Shown here one piece after another: positions 1-10,400 of a DNA stretch of 64,000 nucleotides (positions are counted from its first letter, which is position 1; every line of letters starts with the position of its first letter). The DNA comes from Bacillota bacterium (GTDB lineage: Bacteria; Bacillota; Clostridia; Christensenellales; Pumilibacteraceae). The notes beneath the pieces are model-generated. The model searched no databases. It saw only the letters and a list, made by a program, of their open reading frames with translations, and was not told the origin of the DNA. The stretch is taken from contig WRAP01000002.1 in assembly GCA_009780135.1 (NCBI GenBank), forward strand, positions 69,840 to 133,839, read 5' to 3'. The position numbers and the translations under genes are program-made.

Positions 1-807
1 GGAATTGAAGCAGGAAACCCGTTAGAAATTTATTGTGAATTAATGCCTAATCTTGATAGTGAGGTAATAAAATATTTTAATGAGAGGATTGATTTAATAG
101 ACAAAATTAAACTGATCAACTGTGGTAAATTTGAATACTACCTCAACAAAATACGCACTAATGCAATAAGATTTTGCATATCAAAAAAGAAAATCTCACG
201 CTTTATAAATATAGAGATCAATGAGCAGAAAAAATATTATCTAAACAAAATCAACAAATTCAGATGGCGGTTTATTACTAAAAAGTTTTTTTCTCAAAAG
301 ATAGTGGAAAAACTAGGGCGGGACAAAGAAAATTTTGCATATGCAAATGACGATTTGTTTTCTAAAATTCACAATCGTATGCTTTTATGTTTTGATAATG
401 TAAAAAACGATGAAAACATTTATTTGCAATATACTGTGTATGGGAGATTTATTGCATTGCCATACTATTTGCAACCACAGAATTTTGCTAAAATTAAGGC
501 GAATATTGATAAGGTTGAGTTCGTTTTAGGGGATTTAAAAACTGTGGCGAGTTTGCAAAAACAATTCGATTTTTTCAATCTGTCTGATATTTTTGAGTAC
601 ATGAGTGAGGATGAGGCTAGAGAGAATGAGCACTTGATTGAAGCCGTGGCAAATGAAAGGGCAAGAGTGGTGTTTTGGAATATGATGATAGACAGGCAAT
701 TCAAGAGTGAGAATTTTGAACCATTTGATGAAGCCAAAGTACAAGAAATTTATGAAAAAGAAATGGCTTACTATTATCAGGCATTAAGAGTTTATACAAA
801 AATATAA
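1..807 (+). CDS. DUF3419/BtaA-like protein, C-terminal part (5' end outside window)
   Basis: Frame of the 43..807 ORF is open to base 1 (GIEAGNPLEIYCEL-MPNLD...); C-terminal FNLSDIFEYMSEDEA resembles DUF3419 proteins. Confidence 0.5.
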   Translation, partial: GIEAGNPLEIYCELMPNLDSEVIKYFNERIDLIDKIKLINCGKFEYYLNKIRTNAIRFCISKKKISRFINIEINEQKKYYLNKINKFRWRFITKKFFSQKIVEKLGRDKENFAYANDDLFSKIHNRMLLCFDNVKNDENIYLQYTVYGRFIALPYYLQPQNFAKIKANIDKVEFVLGDLKTVASLQKQFDFFNLSDIFEYMSEDEARENEHLIEAVANERARVVFWNMMIDRQFKSENFEPFDEAKVQEIYEKEMAYYYQALRVYTKI

Positions 808-810
808 ATT

Positions 811-2715
811 ATGAACAGTATTGATTTTATAAATATCGCTAGTGAAAACGGCTTTAATATCGCAGAAGGCAAAGCGCCTAAAATTAGTGCGTTTAGTATA
901 AATGTGCTTGATGGAAATGATACGCAAATTATTTATGCGATAGATGATTCTGCATCTGTTTCTGTTTATGATTGGTATGATGAGAAGGAAATTAGAACGG
1001 CAGATAACAACAATTTAAGTTCTATTAAAAAACAGCAAATCATAGATGCCACATTAAAACTACAGCAATTATTTGGCTTACCAATAAACATAAAATTTGT
1101 TTTTGAAAATGAAATATTATACATAGTAAAAATTTCATCCATAACTCATATCAATTTCACTTCGCTGAAAGAGCAATTTACAAATGCAAATTTTAGAGAC
1201 GGCGGTGTGTCAGCCCGTCCTTGCAATGCATTCTTATCTTCTCTCTACAAGCATTCTTATCATAATACCTTAAAAAAATTTTTTATTGCTACAAAAGCAT
1301 TTAAGGAAAAAAACATTACACCGCAAATACGCAAATTTGGCGGAAAGTTATACTGGAATGTGTCTTCATGCAAAACCGCTTGCCAAAAACTTCCAGGCTT
1401 TATTGAAAGAGATTATGATAAAGACTTAGGAATTTATCTTAACTATGAGGGCAAAGGAAAAACTTCAAAAATAACGCCATTATTTTTATTAAGACTTCCG
1501 TTTATTGGCTTGGCTGTATATAAAACCCTCAAAAAAAATAGAAAAGAGTTAGAGAAAAATAAACAGGGGCTTTTAGGAAAATATCATCATTATAATGGAA
1601 TTGACTTATGCAGTTTGCTGCTTCAGCAAAAACAAATTTTATTTAAGAAATTAATTTTAGATTATTACAGCGAAAACGAGGGCGTTTATTTTTGGCAGGT
1701 TTTTGTTAATATTATTAGATTATCTTTGTATCGCCGCAAAATAAAAAAGAAAATCTTTAATGACGAATATCTTAATTTGCTGTTTGAGATAAACGATATT
1801 TCACATACAAGAATTATAAAAAGGGCTGAGGAGTATGCAGTAATTATCAAAGAAGATCCTAATGCTTTGGAGGAATTGGCAGGTAAACTTAACCAAGAGT
1901 TTGGACATCACTCTCGCAGAGAATTAGATTTAACATGCCCTGATTATCATGAGAATATTTCATACGCAATAGAGTTAATCAAAAACGCAACTATTATAAA
2001 CGGTGCAGATGACAGGTTTGAAAGTCAAAACAAGCTACTCCCAAAAAAACTTAAAAAAGCTACGGCATCAATTCGAAAATTTCTTTGGTGGCGAGAGGAG
2101 TTTAAGGACTTATCTACAAGATGCTATAGCGTGATAAGAAAATTTTGTTTGAGCTTAGCAAATAATTATGTTGAGGCTGGAGTGATTGAGCATAAAGACG
2201 ATATTTTTCATTTGGAGTTTAAGGACATATTTGATTTTATTGACGGAAAGCTAGAAGCAAAGGAATTGCAACAAATAATTCAAAAGAACAAGCTGTATTA
2301 TGATTGCTTTGTAAAAATTTGTAGTCCTAATGAGATCGGAGGAGAGAGTAATGTTATGTTTGGCATTGGATCACAAACCTCTGCCATGCAAAGAAGCGAA
2401 ATTTTCGGAATTGGTTGTGGTGGAGGAATAGTGAAAGGAGTAGTGAGAGTAATAGAAAGCCTAGAGGAACTAGAAAGCGTAGAGGAGGGCGAAATCATCA
2501 TAGCCAAACATTTTGACGCAGGCTTTATTTCTAAATTCAATATAATAGCAGGCATAATAACCGAAACAGGTGGAGTATTATGCCACAGCGCTATCATCGC
2601 CAGAGAGTACAGCCTGCCTGCGATAGTGTCTGCAAGCGATGCATTAAAGCAAATAAAAACAGGAGACAAAATAGAAATGAATGCGCAATCGGGCAGCATA
2701 AAGTTATTAGATTGA
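811..2715 (+). CDS. PEP-utilising enzyme mobile-domain protein (PpsA/PPDK-like swivelling domain)
   Basis: C-terminus GIITETGGVLCHSAIIAREYSLPAIVSASDALKQIKTGDKIEMNAQSGSIKLL carries the phospho-His TGGxxCHxAIxARE motif. Confidence 0.75.
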   Translation: MNSIDFINIASENGFNIAEGKAPKISAFSINVLDGNDTQIIYAIDDSASVSVYDWYDEKEIRTADNNNLSSIKKQQIIDATLKLQQLFGLPINIKFVFENEILYIVKISSITHINFTSLKEQFTNANFRDGGVSARPCNAFLSSLYKHSYHNTLKKFFIATKAFKEKNITPQIRKFGGKLYWNVSSCKTACQKLPGFIERDYDKDLGIYLNYEGKGKTSKITPLFLLRLPFIGLAVYKTLKKNRKELEKNKQGLLGKYHHYNGIDLCSLLLQQKQILFKKLILDYYSENEGVYFWQVFVNIIRLSLYRRKIKKKIFNDEYLNLLFEINDISHTRIIKRAEEYAVIIKEDPNALEELAGKLNQEFGHHSRRELDLTCPDYHENISYAIELIKNATIINGADDRFESQNKLLPKKLKKATASIRKFLWWREEFKDLSTRCYSVIRKFCLSLANNYVEAGVIEHKDDIFHLEFKDIFDFIDGKLEAKELQQIIQKNKLYYDCFVKICSPNEIGGESNVMFGIGSQTSAMQRSEIFGIGCGGGIVKGVVRVIESLEELESVEEGEIIIAKHFDAGFISKFNIIAGIITETGGVLCHSAIIAREYSLPAIVSASDALKQIKTGDKIEMNAQSGSIKLLD

Positions 2716-2889
2716 AGCGCAGGTTCCTTGGTTCACGATAAATAACATAATATTTAAAGCTATCCTTTACCTACACAGTGGGGAGAGGCGACCTTTTTTG
2801 TGATTAGGGAAATTTTGGCATTACTAATTTTTGTCAGTAGCACTGTCTGAGTATATCCAAGCGTTACTTCCGACATTTTGAATCTAAAT

Positions 2890-2925
2890 GAAAAAACTCT
2901 GCGATAAAAAGCACAGAGTTTTTTC
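2890..2925. terminator. Terminator-like hairpin
   Basis: aaaaaactctg...cagagtttttt inverted repeat with A and T tracts on either side. Confidence 0.6.
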
Positions 2926-3060
2926 ATACATTTGTACATGACCGACAGTATTTTTCGTGAGGGGTAGGGGGATTGAATCCTTTCAATTTTTGCACTGCCA
3001 AGCGGGGCGGAGCTTCACACGAAAAAGGATGTAAATCAAGAAAAAAATGTATAAAATAAA

Positions 3061-3095
3061 AGTAGCTAGTATCGTGTTTATTGATACTAGCTACT
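3061..3095 (-). terminator. Rho-independent terminator of the minus-strand tRNA operon
   Basis: 13-bp perfect inverted repeat agtagctagtatc/gatactagctact; followed on the minus strand by TTTTATTTTATAC. Confidence 0.75.
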
Positions 3096-3110
3096 ACAAT
3101 TTGTATATAT

Positions 3111-3186
3111 TGGTGCCTCGGGGCGGAATCGAACCACCGACACAGGGATTTTCAGTCCCTTGCTCTGCCGACTGAGCTACCGAGGC
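3111..3186 (-). tRNA. tRNA-Phe (GAA), CCA encoded
   Basis: Cloverleaf on reverse complement: GCCTCGG acceptor stem, anticodon loop CTGAAAA, TTCGATT T-loop, ACCA end. Confidence 0.95.
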
Positions 3187-3311
3187 ATATATTTATATTA
3201 AAAGAAAAATAAGAAATAATAAAGAAGAGAAAATAGTGCGAATTTATAATAAGAAAGTTGCAAATTGTTCTTATTCTTTTTTATTTCTTATTTCCTAGCA
3301 AGTAGCTAGTT

Positions 3312-3388
3312 TGGCGACCCGTAACGGACTCGAACCGTCGACCTCCAGCGTGACAGGCTGGCGTTCTAACCAACTGAACTAACGGGCC
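3312..3388 (-). tRNA. tRNA-Asp (GTC), CCA encoded
   Basis: Reverse complement GGCCCGT...CCAGCCTGTCACGCTGG...GGTTCGAGTCC...ACGGGTCGCCA. Confidence 0.95.
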
Positions 3389-3435
3389 AAATGTTTATAA
3401 TATGCAAACTTAATTATTAGCAAAAAGTGCTAGTT

Positions 3436-3512
<77 letters not shown>

Positions 3513-3639
3513 CCAAAGACATATTTACTTAAATTATTATTGCTTTTTGCTGAACAAAGCCTATCTATAATACTATAGATAAAAATACTGTGTCAACAAT
3601 AATTTTCGTTATTTTTTGATTATTTATATAAATTAGGAA

Positions 3640-4341
3640 TTAAGGAATTGTTTGATTTGATAATCCAATATAAATAGTTCTTAAATTTTGGAGTTTTGGC
3701 TGAACAAAAATTTCATTATCGAAGCTTACGATGATTGCCGCACCTCTTATATCTTTATTGTTTTTAAGTTGTTCATCCAGTTTTTTAATTTTTTTAGTAC
3801 AAGTCAAAAGACCAACAGCTTTAATATTGGATAAATCAATTTCAATTTTTCCAAACCAATTTTCTTCCCAAATATCATCGGCATCAACTTCTGTTGCACA
3901 TAACCATTTTGGTTGGGAAGTAGTATTTAATATATCGTTAGTTTTACAGTCTAGTTTATCTAAAATTTCACTTTGCACTTCTTCGTCTGTTATTTTTACG
4001 GCTTTTTCTAACGAAACACTGTTATTTTTGTGATTTAGTATTACTAAGTTTCTCGGCATAGCTAAAATATGTACCATATCTATAAAGTCAAAAACAAAGC
4101 CAATATTTTTTATTATAGAAAAAATTGACCATGCCGATAAAATAGTCCAAAAAATTCCCTCTGCTGCCGTGTCGGAAACAAATCCCAAAGCCGTATCCGT
4201 AATCCAATCCTTAAAAATGATTAAAGGAATAAGTGTTGCTATAAAAATAGTAGGATGTAATATTGTATGCCAAACTCGTTGGCGAGTGCCGATTATGTTG
4301 TCCATTTGTTTAATAATAGTCTTTTTAGGAAGTTTTAGCAA
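3640..4341 (-). CDS. Hypothetical protein with N-terminal transmembrane segments
   Basis: 233-aa ORF; hydrophobic helices near residues 25-80, soluble C-terminus. Confidence 0.6.
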   Translation of the reverse strand: MLKLPKKTIIKQMDNIIGTRQRVWHTILHPTIFIATLIPLIIFKDWITDTALGFVSDTAAEGIFWTILSAWSIFSIIKNIGFVFDFIDMVHILAMPRNLVILNHKNNSVSLEKAVKITDEEVQSEILDKLDCKTNDILNTTSQPKWLCATEVDADDIWEENWFGKIEIDLSNIKAVGLLTCTKKIKKLDEQLKNNKDIRGAAIIVSFDNEIFVQPKLQNLRTIYIGLSNQTIP

Positions 4342-4419
4342 TAAAAATTTTGTTGACTGAATTTTGTTTTAGGTGGTAAAATTAAAGCGATTGGAACAAA
4401 TTTAGGAATAATTAAAATT

Positions 4420-5295
4420 ATGACAAAAGCAATATTAGAAAAAAATAAAAAACTAACGCAGGGCTTTAAGGGTGGCGTTATTATGGATGTAGTAAATCCG
4501 GAGCAAGCTAGGATAGCACAAGAAGCGGGTGCGGTTGCTGTTATGGCACTAGAGCGGGTTCCTGCCGATATAAGAATGGCAGGCGGTGTTTCTCGTATGA
4601 GCGACCCTGCTATGATAGAGCAAATTCAAAAAGCAGTAAAAATCCCCGTTATGGCAAAGTGCCGTATCGGACATATGGCAGAGGCGAAAATCTTAGAGGC
4701 TATTGGCATAGATTATATAGACGAGAGCGAGGTGCTTAGCCCTGCTGACGATGTTTATCATGTGGATAAGCGTCAGTTTGATACACCGTTTGTGTGTGGT
4801 GCCAGAAATCTAGGCGAAGCATTAAGAAGAGTTGCCGAAGGTGCTTGCATGATTAGAACTAAAGGCGAAGCCGGTACAGGCGATGTTGTGCAGGCTGTTA
4901 GGCATATGAGGGCAATGCAAAGCGAAATGCGTAGGATTGCTAATATGTCTAAAGACGAATTGTATATTGTAGCAAGAGATTTGCAAGTATCATTTGAGTT
5001 AGTTGAATATGTATTTAAACACGGCAAATTACCTGTTGCTAATTTTGCAGCGGGCGGTGTGGCTACTCCTGCTGATGCCGCTTTGATGATGATGCTAGGG
5101 GCAGAGGGTGTGTTTGTAGGCAGCGGCATTTTCAAAAGCGGAAATCCGCAAAAAAGAGCAAGTGCAATTGTTAAAGCGGTTGCTAATTATAAAGATGCTA
5201 AAATTTTGGCAGAGCTTAGCAAAGACTTGGGTGAAGCTATGGTAGGTATTAACGAAAGCGAAATAGAAGTTATTATGGCAAGTAGGGGAGTTTAG
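4420..5295 (+). CDS. pdxS: Pyridoxal 5'-phosphate synthase lyase subunit PdxS
   Basis: [35 protein letters not shown] and [19 protein letters not shown] are PdxS signatures. Confidence 0.97.
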   Translation: MTKAILEKNKKLTQGFKGGVIMDVVNPEQARIAQEAGAVAVMALERVPADIRMAGGVSRMSDPAMIEQIQKAVKIPVMAKCRIGHMAEAKILEAIGIDYIDESEVLSPADDVYHVDKRQFDTPFVCGARNLGEALRRVAEGACMIRTKGEAGTGDVVQAVRHMRAMQSEMRRIANMSKDELYIVARDLQVSFELVEYVFKHGKLPVANFAAGGVATPADAALMMMLGAEGVFVGSGIFKSGNPQKRASAIVKAVANYKDAKILAELSKDLGEAMVGINESEIEVIMASRGV

Positions 5296-5331
5296 TTTTA
5301 GCATATATCGTATATAATGTAAATATAAGGA

Positions 5332-6591
5332 ATGAATAAAGAAGTAATACAATATGAAAATGGTTTGCGGGTTATCGTAGACACAATCGCAGGACTTAAA
5401 AGTGTTTCTAGCGGTATATGGGTGGGTGTAGGCAGTGCTAAGGAAACCCCACAGATTAACGGCTTATCGCATTTTGCCGAGCATATGTTTTTTAAGGGCA
5501 CGGACAAGCTGTCGCCTTTTGAGGTTGCTGATAGTTTTGAGAGTCTAGGGGCTTCTGTAAACGCCTTTACAGGTAAAAGTTCAACTTGTTACTATGTAAA
5601 AAGTATCGATGAGAATTTTGATAAGTGTTTTGAAACTCTTACTCATATATTTTTTGACAGCACTTTTTTGCCAGAGGAGTTGGATAAAGAACGCAATGTT
5701 ATTTTAGAAGAGATAAATATGGTAGAGGATGCTCCCGATGAGATTTGCTTTGATTTAATTGCTAAAGCGCTTTATGGCGAGAGTAGCTTAGGGCAAACAA
5801 TTCTTGGCCCTCCAAAAAATATCAAGCGATTTAAGCAAGCCGATGTTAAAAGGTTTGTTAATCAATTTTACTGTGCTAGTAATTGCGTAATTTCTTTTGC
5901 GGGTGCTATTACGGTAGAAGAGGCGGATAAATTAGTTAAAAAATTCGTTCTTGATAAAATTTGCACTACAGTTAGTAACGAAAAAGAGCCTAGCAAAATC
6001 GCAATCAAACGCACTCATTTAGAACGAATCAAAGACTTCGAGCAAAGTAATATTGTTATCAGTTTTGATAGCTTGCCGTTTAATCATCCAAAGTCTGCTG
6101 TTCAAAATGTGCTTAATGTTATAGCGGGTGGTGGTATGAGTAGTAGGTTGTTCCAAACAATTCGTGAGCAAATGGGTCTAGCCTACAGCGTTTATAGCGG
6201 TGCTAGTAATCATATGAACAATGGTACATTTAATGTTGTTCTTAATATCAGTCCCGAAAATACTGATAAAGCACTTAATGCAACGGCTAGCGAGATTAAG
6301 AAGCTGGCTAGCGGAACGATAACTCAAGCAGAGTTAGATAGAGCAAAAATTCAATTAAAATCAGCACTTATTTTTGGTAGAGAAAATGTTTCTAGCGTTA
6401 TGATAGCAAATGGTAAATTACTTCTTATGAGCGACGAGGTGTACGATATAGATAAGCGTATTAAAGAAATCAATGCGGTAACAGTTGCTAATGCAAATGA
6501 TTTTGCAAAACAAATTTTTGTAAACGACAATATTTGCTCAGCATATGTGGGCAGGGAATATAAGGCTGATTTTAAGGGATTTAAAATATAA
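5332..6591 (+). CDS. M16 family zinc peptidase
   Basis: HFAEHMFFKGT (HxxEH inverted zinc motif) and typical M16 C-terminal half. Confidence 0.92.
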   Translation: MNKEVIQYENGLRVIVDTIAGLKSVSSGIWVGVGSAKETPQINGLSHFAEHMFFKGTDKLSPFEVADSFESLGASVNAFTGKSSTCYYVKSIDENFDKCFETLTHIFFDSTFLPEELDKERNVILEEINMVEDAPDEICFDLIAKALYGESSLGQTILGPPKNIKRFKQADVKRFVNQFYCASNCVISFAGAITVEEADKLVKKFVLDKICTTVSNEKEPSKIAIKRTHLERIKDFEQSNIVISFDSLPFNHPKSAVQNVLNVIAGGGMSSRLFQTIREQMGLAYSVYSGASNHMNNGTFNVVLNISPENTDKALNATASEIKKLASGTITQAELDRAKIQLKSALIFGRENVSSVMIANGKLLLMSDEVYDIDKRIKEINAVTVANANDFAKQIFVNDNICSAYVGREYKADFKGFKI

Positions 6592-6593
6592 AA

Positions 6594-6715
6594 CAATGAG
6601 AAATTAGAAATGAGGCGAATGAGAAATTATCGATTTATTAAATTTAATTTTTAGTAAGTCTTGATTCTATAATAAACCGAAATTCGTCTCATTTCTCATT
6701 TCTCATTTCTCATTG
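6594..6715. repeat. Foldback element with heptamer-repeat arms
   Basis: Left arm CAATGAGAAATTAGAAATGAGGCGAAT; reverse complement of right arm CAATGAGAAATGAGAAATGAGAAATGAGACGAAT. Confidence 0.8.
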
Positions 6716-6719
6716 GAAT

Positions 6720-7073
6720 ATGGATAAACTAGAACAAATATTTTTAGGTCAAGCGAAACTTGACGAGTATATTAGACAAAAACGCAATTTAGATTTTACA
6801 TCTGAGGAGTGGACGCAAAAGAAGTGCTTGGCATTGCTTGACGAAGTGGGGGAGCTACTTAGAGAAGTAAACTATAAGTGGTGGAAAAATCCTAAGACGG
6901 TAGATAAAGACTTAGTTGCGGGCGAATTAGTGGACATTCTACATTTTTGGGTGAGTATGTGCCTAGATTTTGGTATTACCGCAAGCGATATACATAAAAT
7001 CTACTTTGATAAAAACAAAGAAAATTTTAATAGACAAGACGGATTGAGTGAGAAAGAAGGATATGAGATTTAG
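6720..7073 (+). CDS. Dimeric (all-alpha) dUTPase-like protein
   Basis: LALLDEVGELLREVNYKWWK and ELVDILHFWVSMCLDFG match the dUTPase_2/MazG-like fold. Confidence 0.8.
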   Translation: MDKLEQIFLGQAKLDEYIRQKRNLDFTSEEWTQKKCLALLDEVGELLREVNYKWWKNPKTVDKDLVAGELVDILHFWVSMCLDFGITASDIHKIYFDKNKENFNRQDGLSEKEGYEI

Positions 7074-7082
7074 CGAATAGGA

Positions 7083-7175
7083 CATAGTGTTTAGTTCGTA
7101 GCGGTTGGGTTTATTAAAAATAATAAAAGTGTTATTATGAATTTGATAAATAAAAAACAATAGCTATACACTATG
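7083..7175. repeat. Possible foldback element
   Basis: CATAGTGTTTAG versus reverse-complement CATAGTGTATAG at the two ends; weaker than the others. Confidence 0.4.
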
Positions 7176-7202
7176 AATTATGCATTATACACTGAAAAAG
7201 AC

Positions 7203-7233
7203 TTATCCCCAATCTATCCACAAAGTTTCCACA
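7203..7233 (+). promoter_or_regulatory. Array of three DnaA-box-like sites at exact 11-bp spacing
   Basis: TTATCCCCA (7203), CTATCCACA (7214), GTTTCCACA (7225) compared with TTATCCACA. Confidence 0.5.
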
Positions 7234-7250
7234 TTTTAATGAAATTTTAG

Positions 7251-7280
7251 TTGCTTATTAGATATATATAGTGTTATAAT
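7251..7280 (+). promoter_or_regulatory. Sigma-A type promoter upstream of ftsK
   Basis: TTGCTT, 18-bp spacer, TATAAT. Confidence 0.6.
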
Positions 7281-7442
7281 TAAGTGTAATCGTGTGGCAA
7301 AAAGTATTAAATTTGCCTATGATTTTTTTTTCGTCTTTAATTTTTGCTTTATTGAATTTTGGGTTATTAAGATTAAATCTATTATTTTCAATATTCATTA
7401 TTAGATACTCATAATAGAAAAAAACTTTGGAGAATACATATC

Positions 7443-10400
7443 TTGTCTAAACAAAATCGAAATACTACAAATAAATCAGAAGCACAAAAAGAAATTATCG
7501 GCTGGGTACTAACTATTGTATGCGGTTTTTTATTGCTTTGTGTTGTAATTCCTGTGATACTTGGTCCTGTTAGCGGTGCTATAACAGGCTTATTATGGGG
7601 CGTTTTTGGATTTTCTATCTATCCAATCCTATTATGTTTCTTTATAGCAGGCATATTTTTAATAAAAGGCTATCGTCTAAACACTAAGCCTATTTATATC
7701 GTTGGAATTTCGTTAGTTTCGCTATTATTTATTTTTACACTTCACTTAGCAACAACTTTTAGCTTTTTGTATTTAGATTTTGCCGAATATATCAGTCAAG
7801 TTTACTCGGGTTTTATGGCGGATGGACCTGTAACTGCTGGTGGAGTGCTTTTTGGAATTGTTGTATATGGTGTTCAGTCGGCGATAACTCCTGTTGTGTC
7901 GTTTATTCTTTATGGTATAGGTATTGTGGCTCTTAGCTTTATGATGCTTAACAAGAGATTTGGAATTTTGCAAGCTAGAAAAGCTGTGGTTACTCAAAAG
8001 AGAGAGCCTGCATTTATTAAAACAAACAGCCCGACTACCCGTGTAGTTCCTCTTGTAGATAAGGGACTTTTTGTACAAAATATTACTCCTAAGGAGCAAA
8101 GTGCGAGTGAAGCATTTGTTTCTAGCGGAAATAGTTTTTCTAATCTTAATGAAAAGATAACTACAACTACTACTGCTACATATTCAACGACAAATCCACT
8201 AAACGAAGTGGCAACCACAGTGGATAGTCCGCTTGTTGTTAGTAACACAAACGAGAGTCTTGTTACAAGTAGAGCTCGTTCAATTTTATTAGATGACGAG
8301 CCGATGCTTATTAAAAAAGAAGAAAATAACGCTAATGATTTAGAGGATTTAAGAAATTATTTAAAGACAAGTCGCACAAGTCAATCGCCGATAAGTCAGT
8401 ATACAGTATCGACAACAGGCGAGAAATATCATCCGCTACTTAGCGATATAGATGAGCCTGAGTTGTTAAATAGCTTAAATAATGTCGACAGCGGTAGACT
8501 TTTAGATGACATTACTCCTCCCAAGCGTCCTAATAAAATAGTTCATAACGAACCGCTTGATTTAAGCGAGCGAGGCGGTGCTAATGTGGCTCAGATTCCA
8601 CCTAAAGACGAGGAAGATGACTATTATACTATGAACTACGAGGGCATTATAAATGCGTCTTTTGAGAGTGATAGGCTAGAGTCAGAACGCAAACAAGCCG
8701 GCACTTTTAGTAGAGAGAATAAAGCAAGCCAAGTTAAAAAAGATGAGGTAATGGCTCAAGATAATGCTGAAACTACTTCAAAAGAAAAAGAGCCGTATGA
8801 TTCGAGCAAATACGATAGCTTTTATTCTGTAAGTACAAGTCCAAAAAGAGAAACTACGACAACTAATTCGTCTAGCTTTTTAGATACGATTACTAGCTAC
8901 ACACCACCTTCGCCCTCGTTCGTGAAGTTTGACAGCACACCTAAAAATACTAACACTATTCCTGTGCCGGAGATTGCTCAAATTCCATTAGACGAAGATA
9001 TTGGTGTTGGTGTTATAAATCCTGGTCCTATCGTAACAACTGATGGCATAGTGCCCGAGGACAAATATATTAAGACAGAAGAAGTTAAGGCTGTTGTAGA
9101 GAAAGAAGTTAAACCGATTCAAATAACTCCGCCATCTCTGTCGATACCTGTTATTCCTGTTATTCAAAAAGAGGAAGAAAAGCCAAAATTTATTCCTGTT
9201 GATATAATAGAAGAACCGCCTGCTACTTTTACTAGTCCTGCTAGTTATAATCCTACTCCTAAACGCACCGCTAGTACAGGTAATAGCTTTATGGACGCTC
9301 TTTTTTGCTTATCCGACCTAGGCGAGAATGAGCATTTAGAGGATAGAGAAGCGGTAGAGGGCATACATCAATTTAAGAGATATGACGACATTATCATTAC
9401 TGATAAGGAAGCATTTTTAACCGAAACTAAAGCTCAAGAGGAAGCCGTTGGAGTTGTTGAAACCTTCGAGGATGAAACTGTTGAAAGAGTGGCTGTAAAA
9501 GAGGTTAAAGTTGAGCCTATTATTGAAACCACTATACTTACCCAAGCTGTAGAAAAAATGGAAGTTATAGATAAAACCGAAACAAAAGATACTTCGGCAA
9601 TTGACTTTTCGGGTTATAGAGAGCAGGTTTCGGAATATTCGATAAAAGATGCCGATAACGATTTAGAGGATAGGATAGTAGGCAATTTAGATGCTTTAAT
9701 TGAGCAAGATCAACAACAAGTAATTCCCGAAAGAGAAGTTGGCTTTAAGCCATCTAAGACAAGAACTATATCAAAGTATAAAATATCAGATGGTCAAGTT
9801 GATATGGAGAGCTTTGTTGCCTCTAAAGCCGAACAAGAGCCTGTTAAGAAGAAAAAGAAAAAGAAAACCAGATATATTACTCCATCTTTAGATTTACTTA
9901 GGCCGTCTATAAACGCTCAACAAGATGATAGCGAAGCAGATAAAAAAATGATGGCTGAAAAAATTGTAGATACCTTAGCAGAATTTAAGCTTCCTGTAGA
10001 AGTAACTAATATTGTTAGAGGACCATCCGTTACTAGATACGAATTAAGAATGCCAACCGGTATTCCTATTACCAAAATAGAAAGCTATGATAAAGATATT
10101 CGTTATAATTTGGAAAGCGTTGGTAAAATAAGAATAGAAACTCCGATCCCTGGTAAAAAAGCGGTAGGTATAGAGGTTCCTAATAATTGTAGAGATTTAG
10201 TAAGTCTAAGAGAAACACTAGAGAGTAACGAGTTTACTAAATCAAAATCTGCTTTAGCTGTAGGTATAGGTAAAGATATTGGAGGTGTTAACATTGTATG
10301 TGAGATTGACAAAATGCCGCATATGCTTATTGCTGGTTCAACAGGTAGCGGAAAATCAGTTTGTATAAACTCACTTATAGTATCTCTTGTATATAAATCT

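Noticed and set aside
2716-3060. Degraded transposase or integrase
   Set aside because: No reading frame on either strand showed a recognisable motif.
7773-8099. 108-aa antisense ORF inside ftsK
   Set aside because: Lies opposite the well-supported ftsK frame and has no recognisable domain; same reason applies to other antisense ORFs such as 2298..2699, 15148..15843 and 46855..47250.
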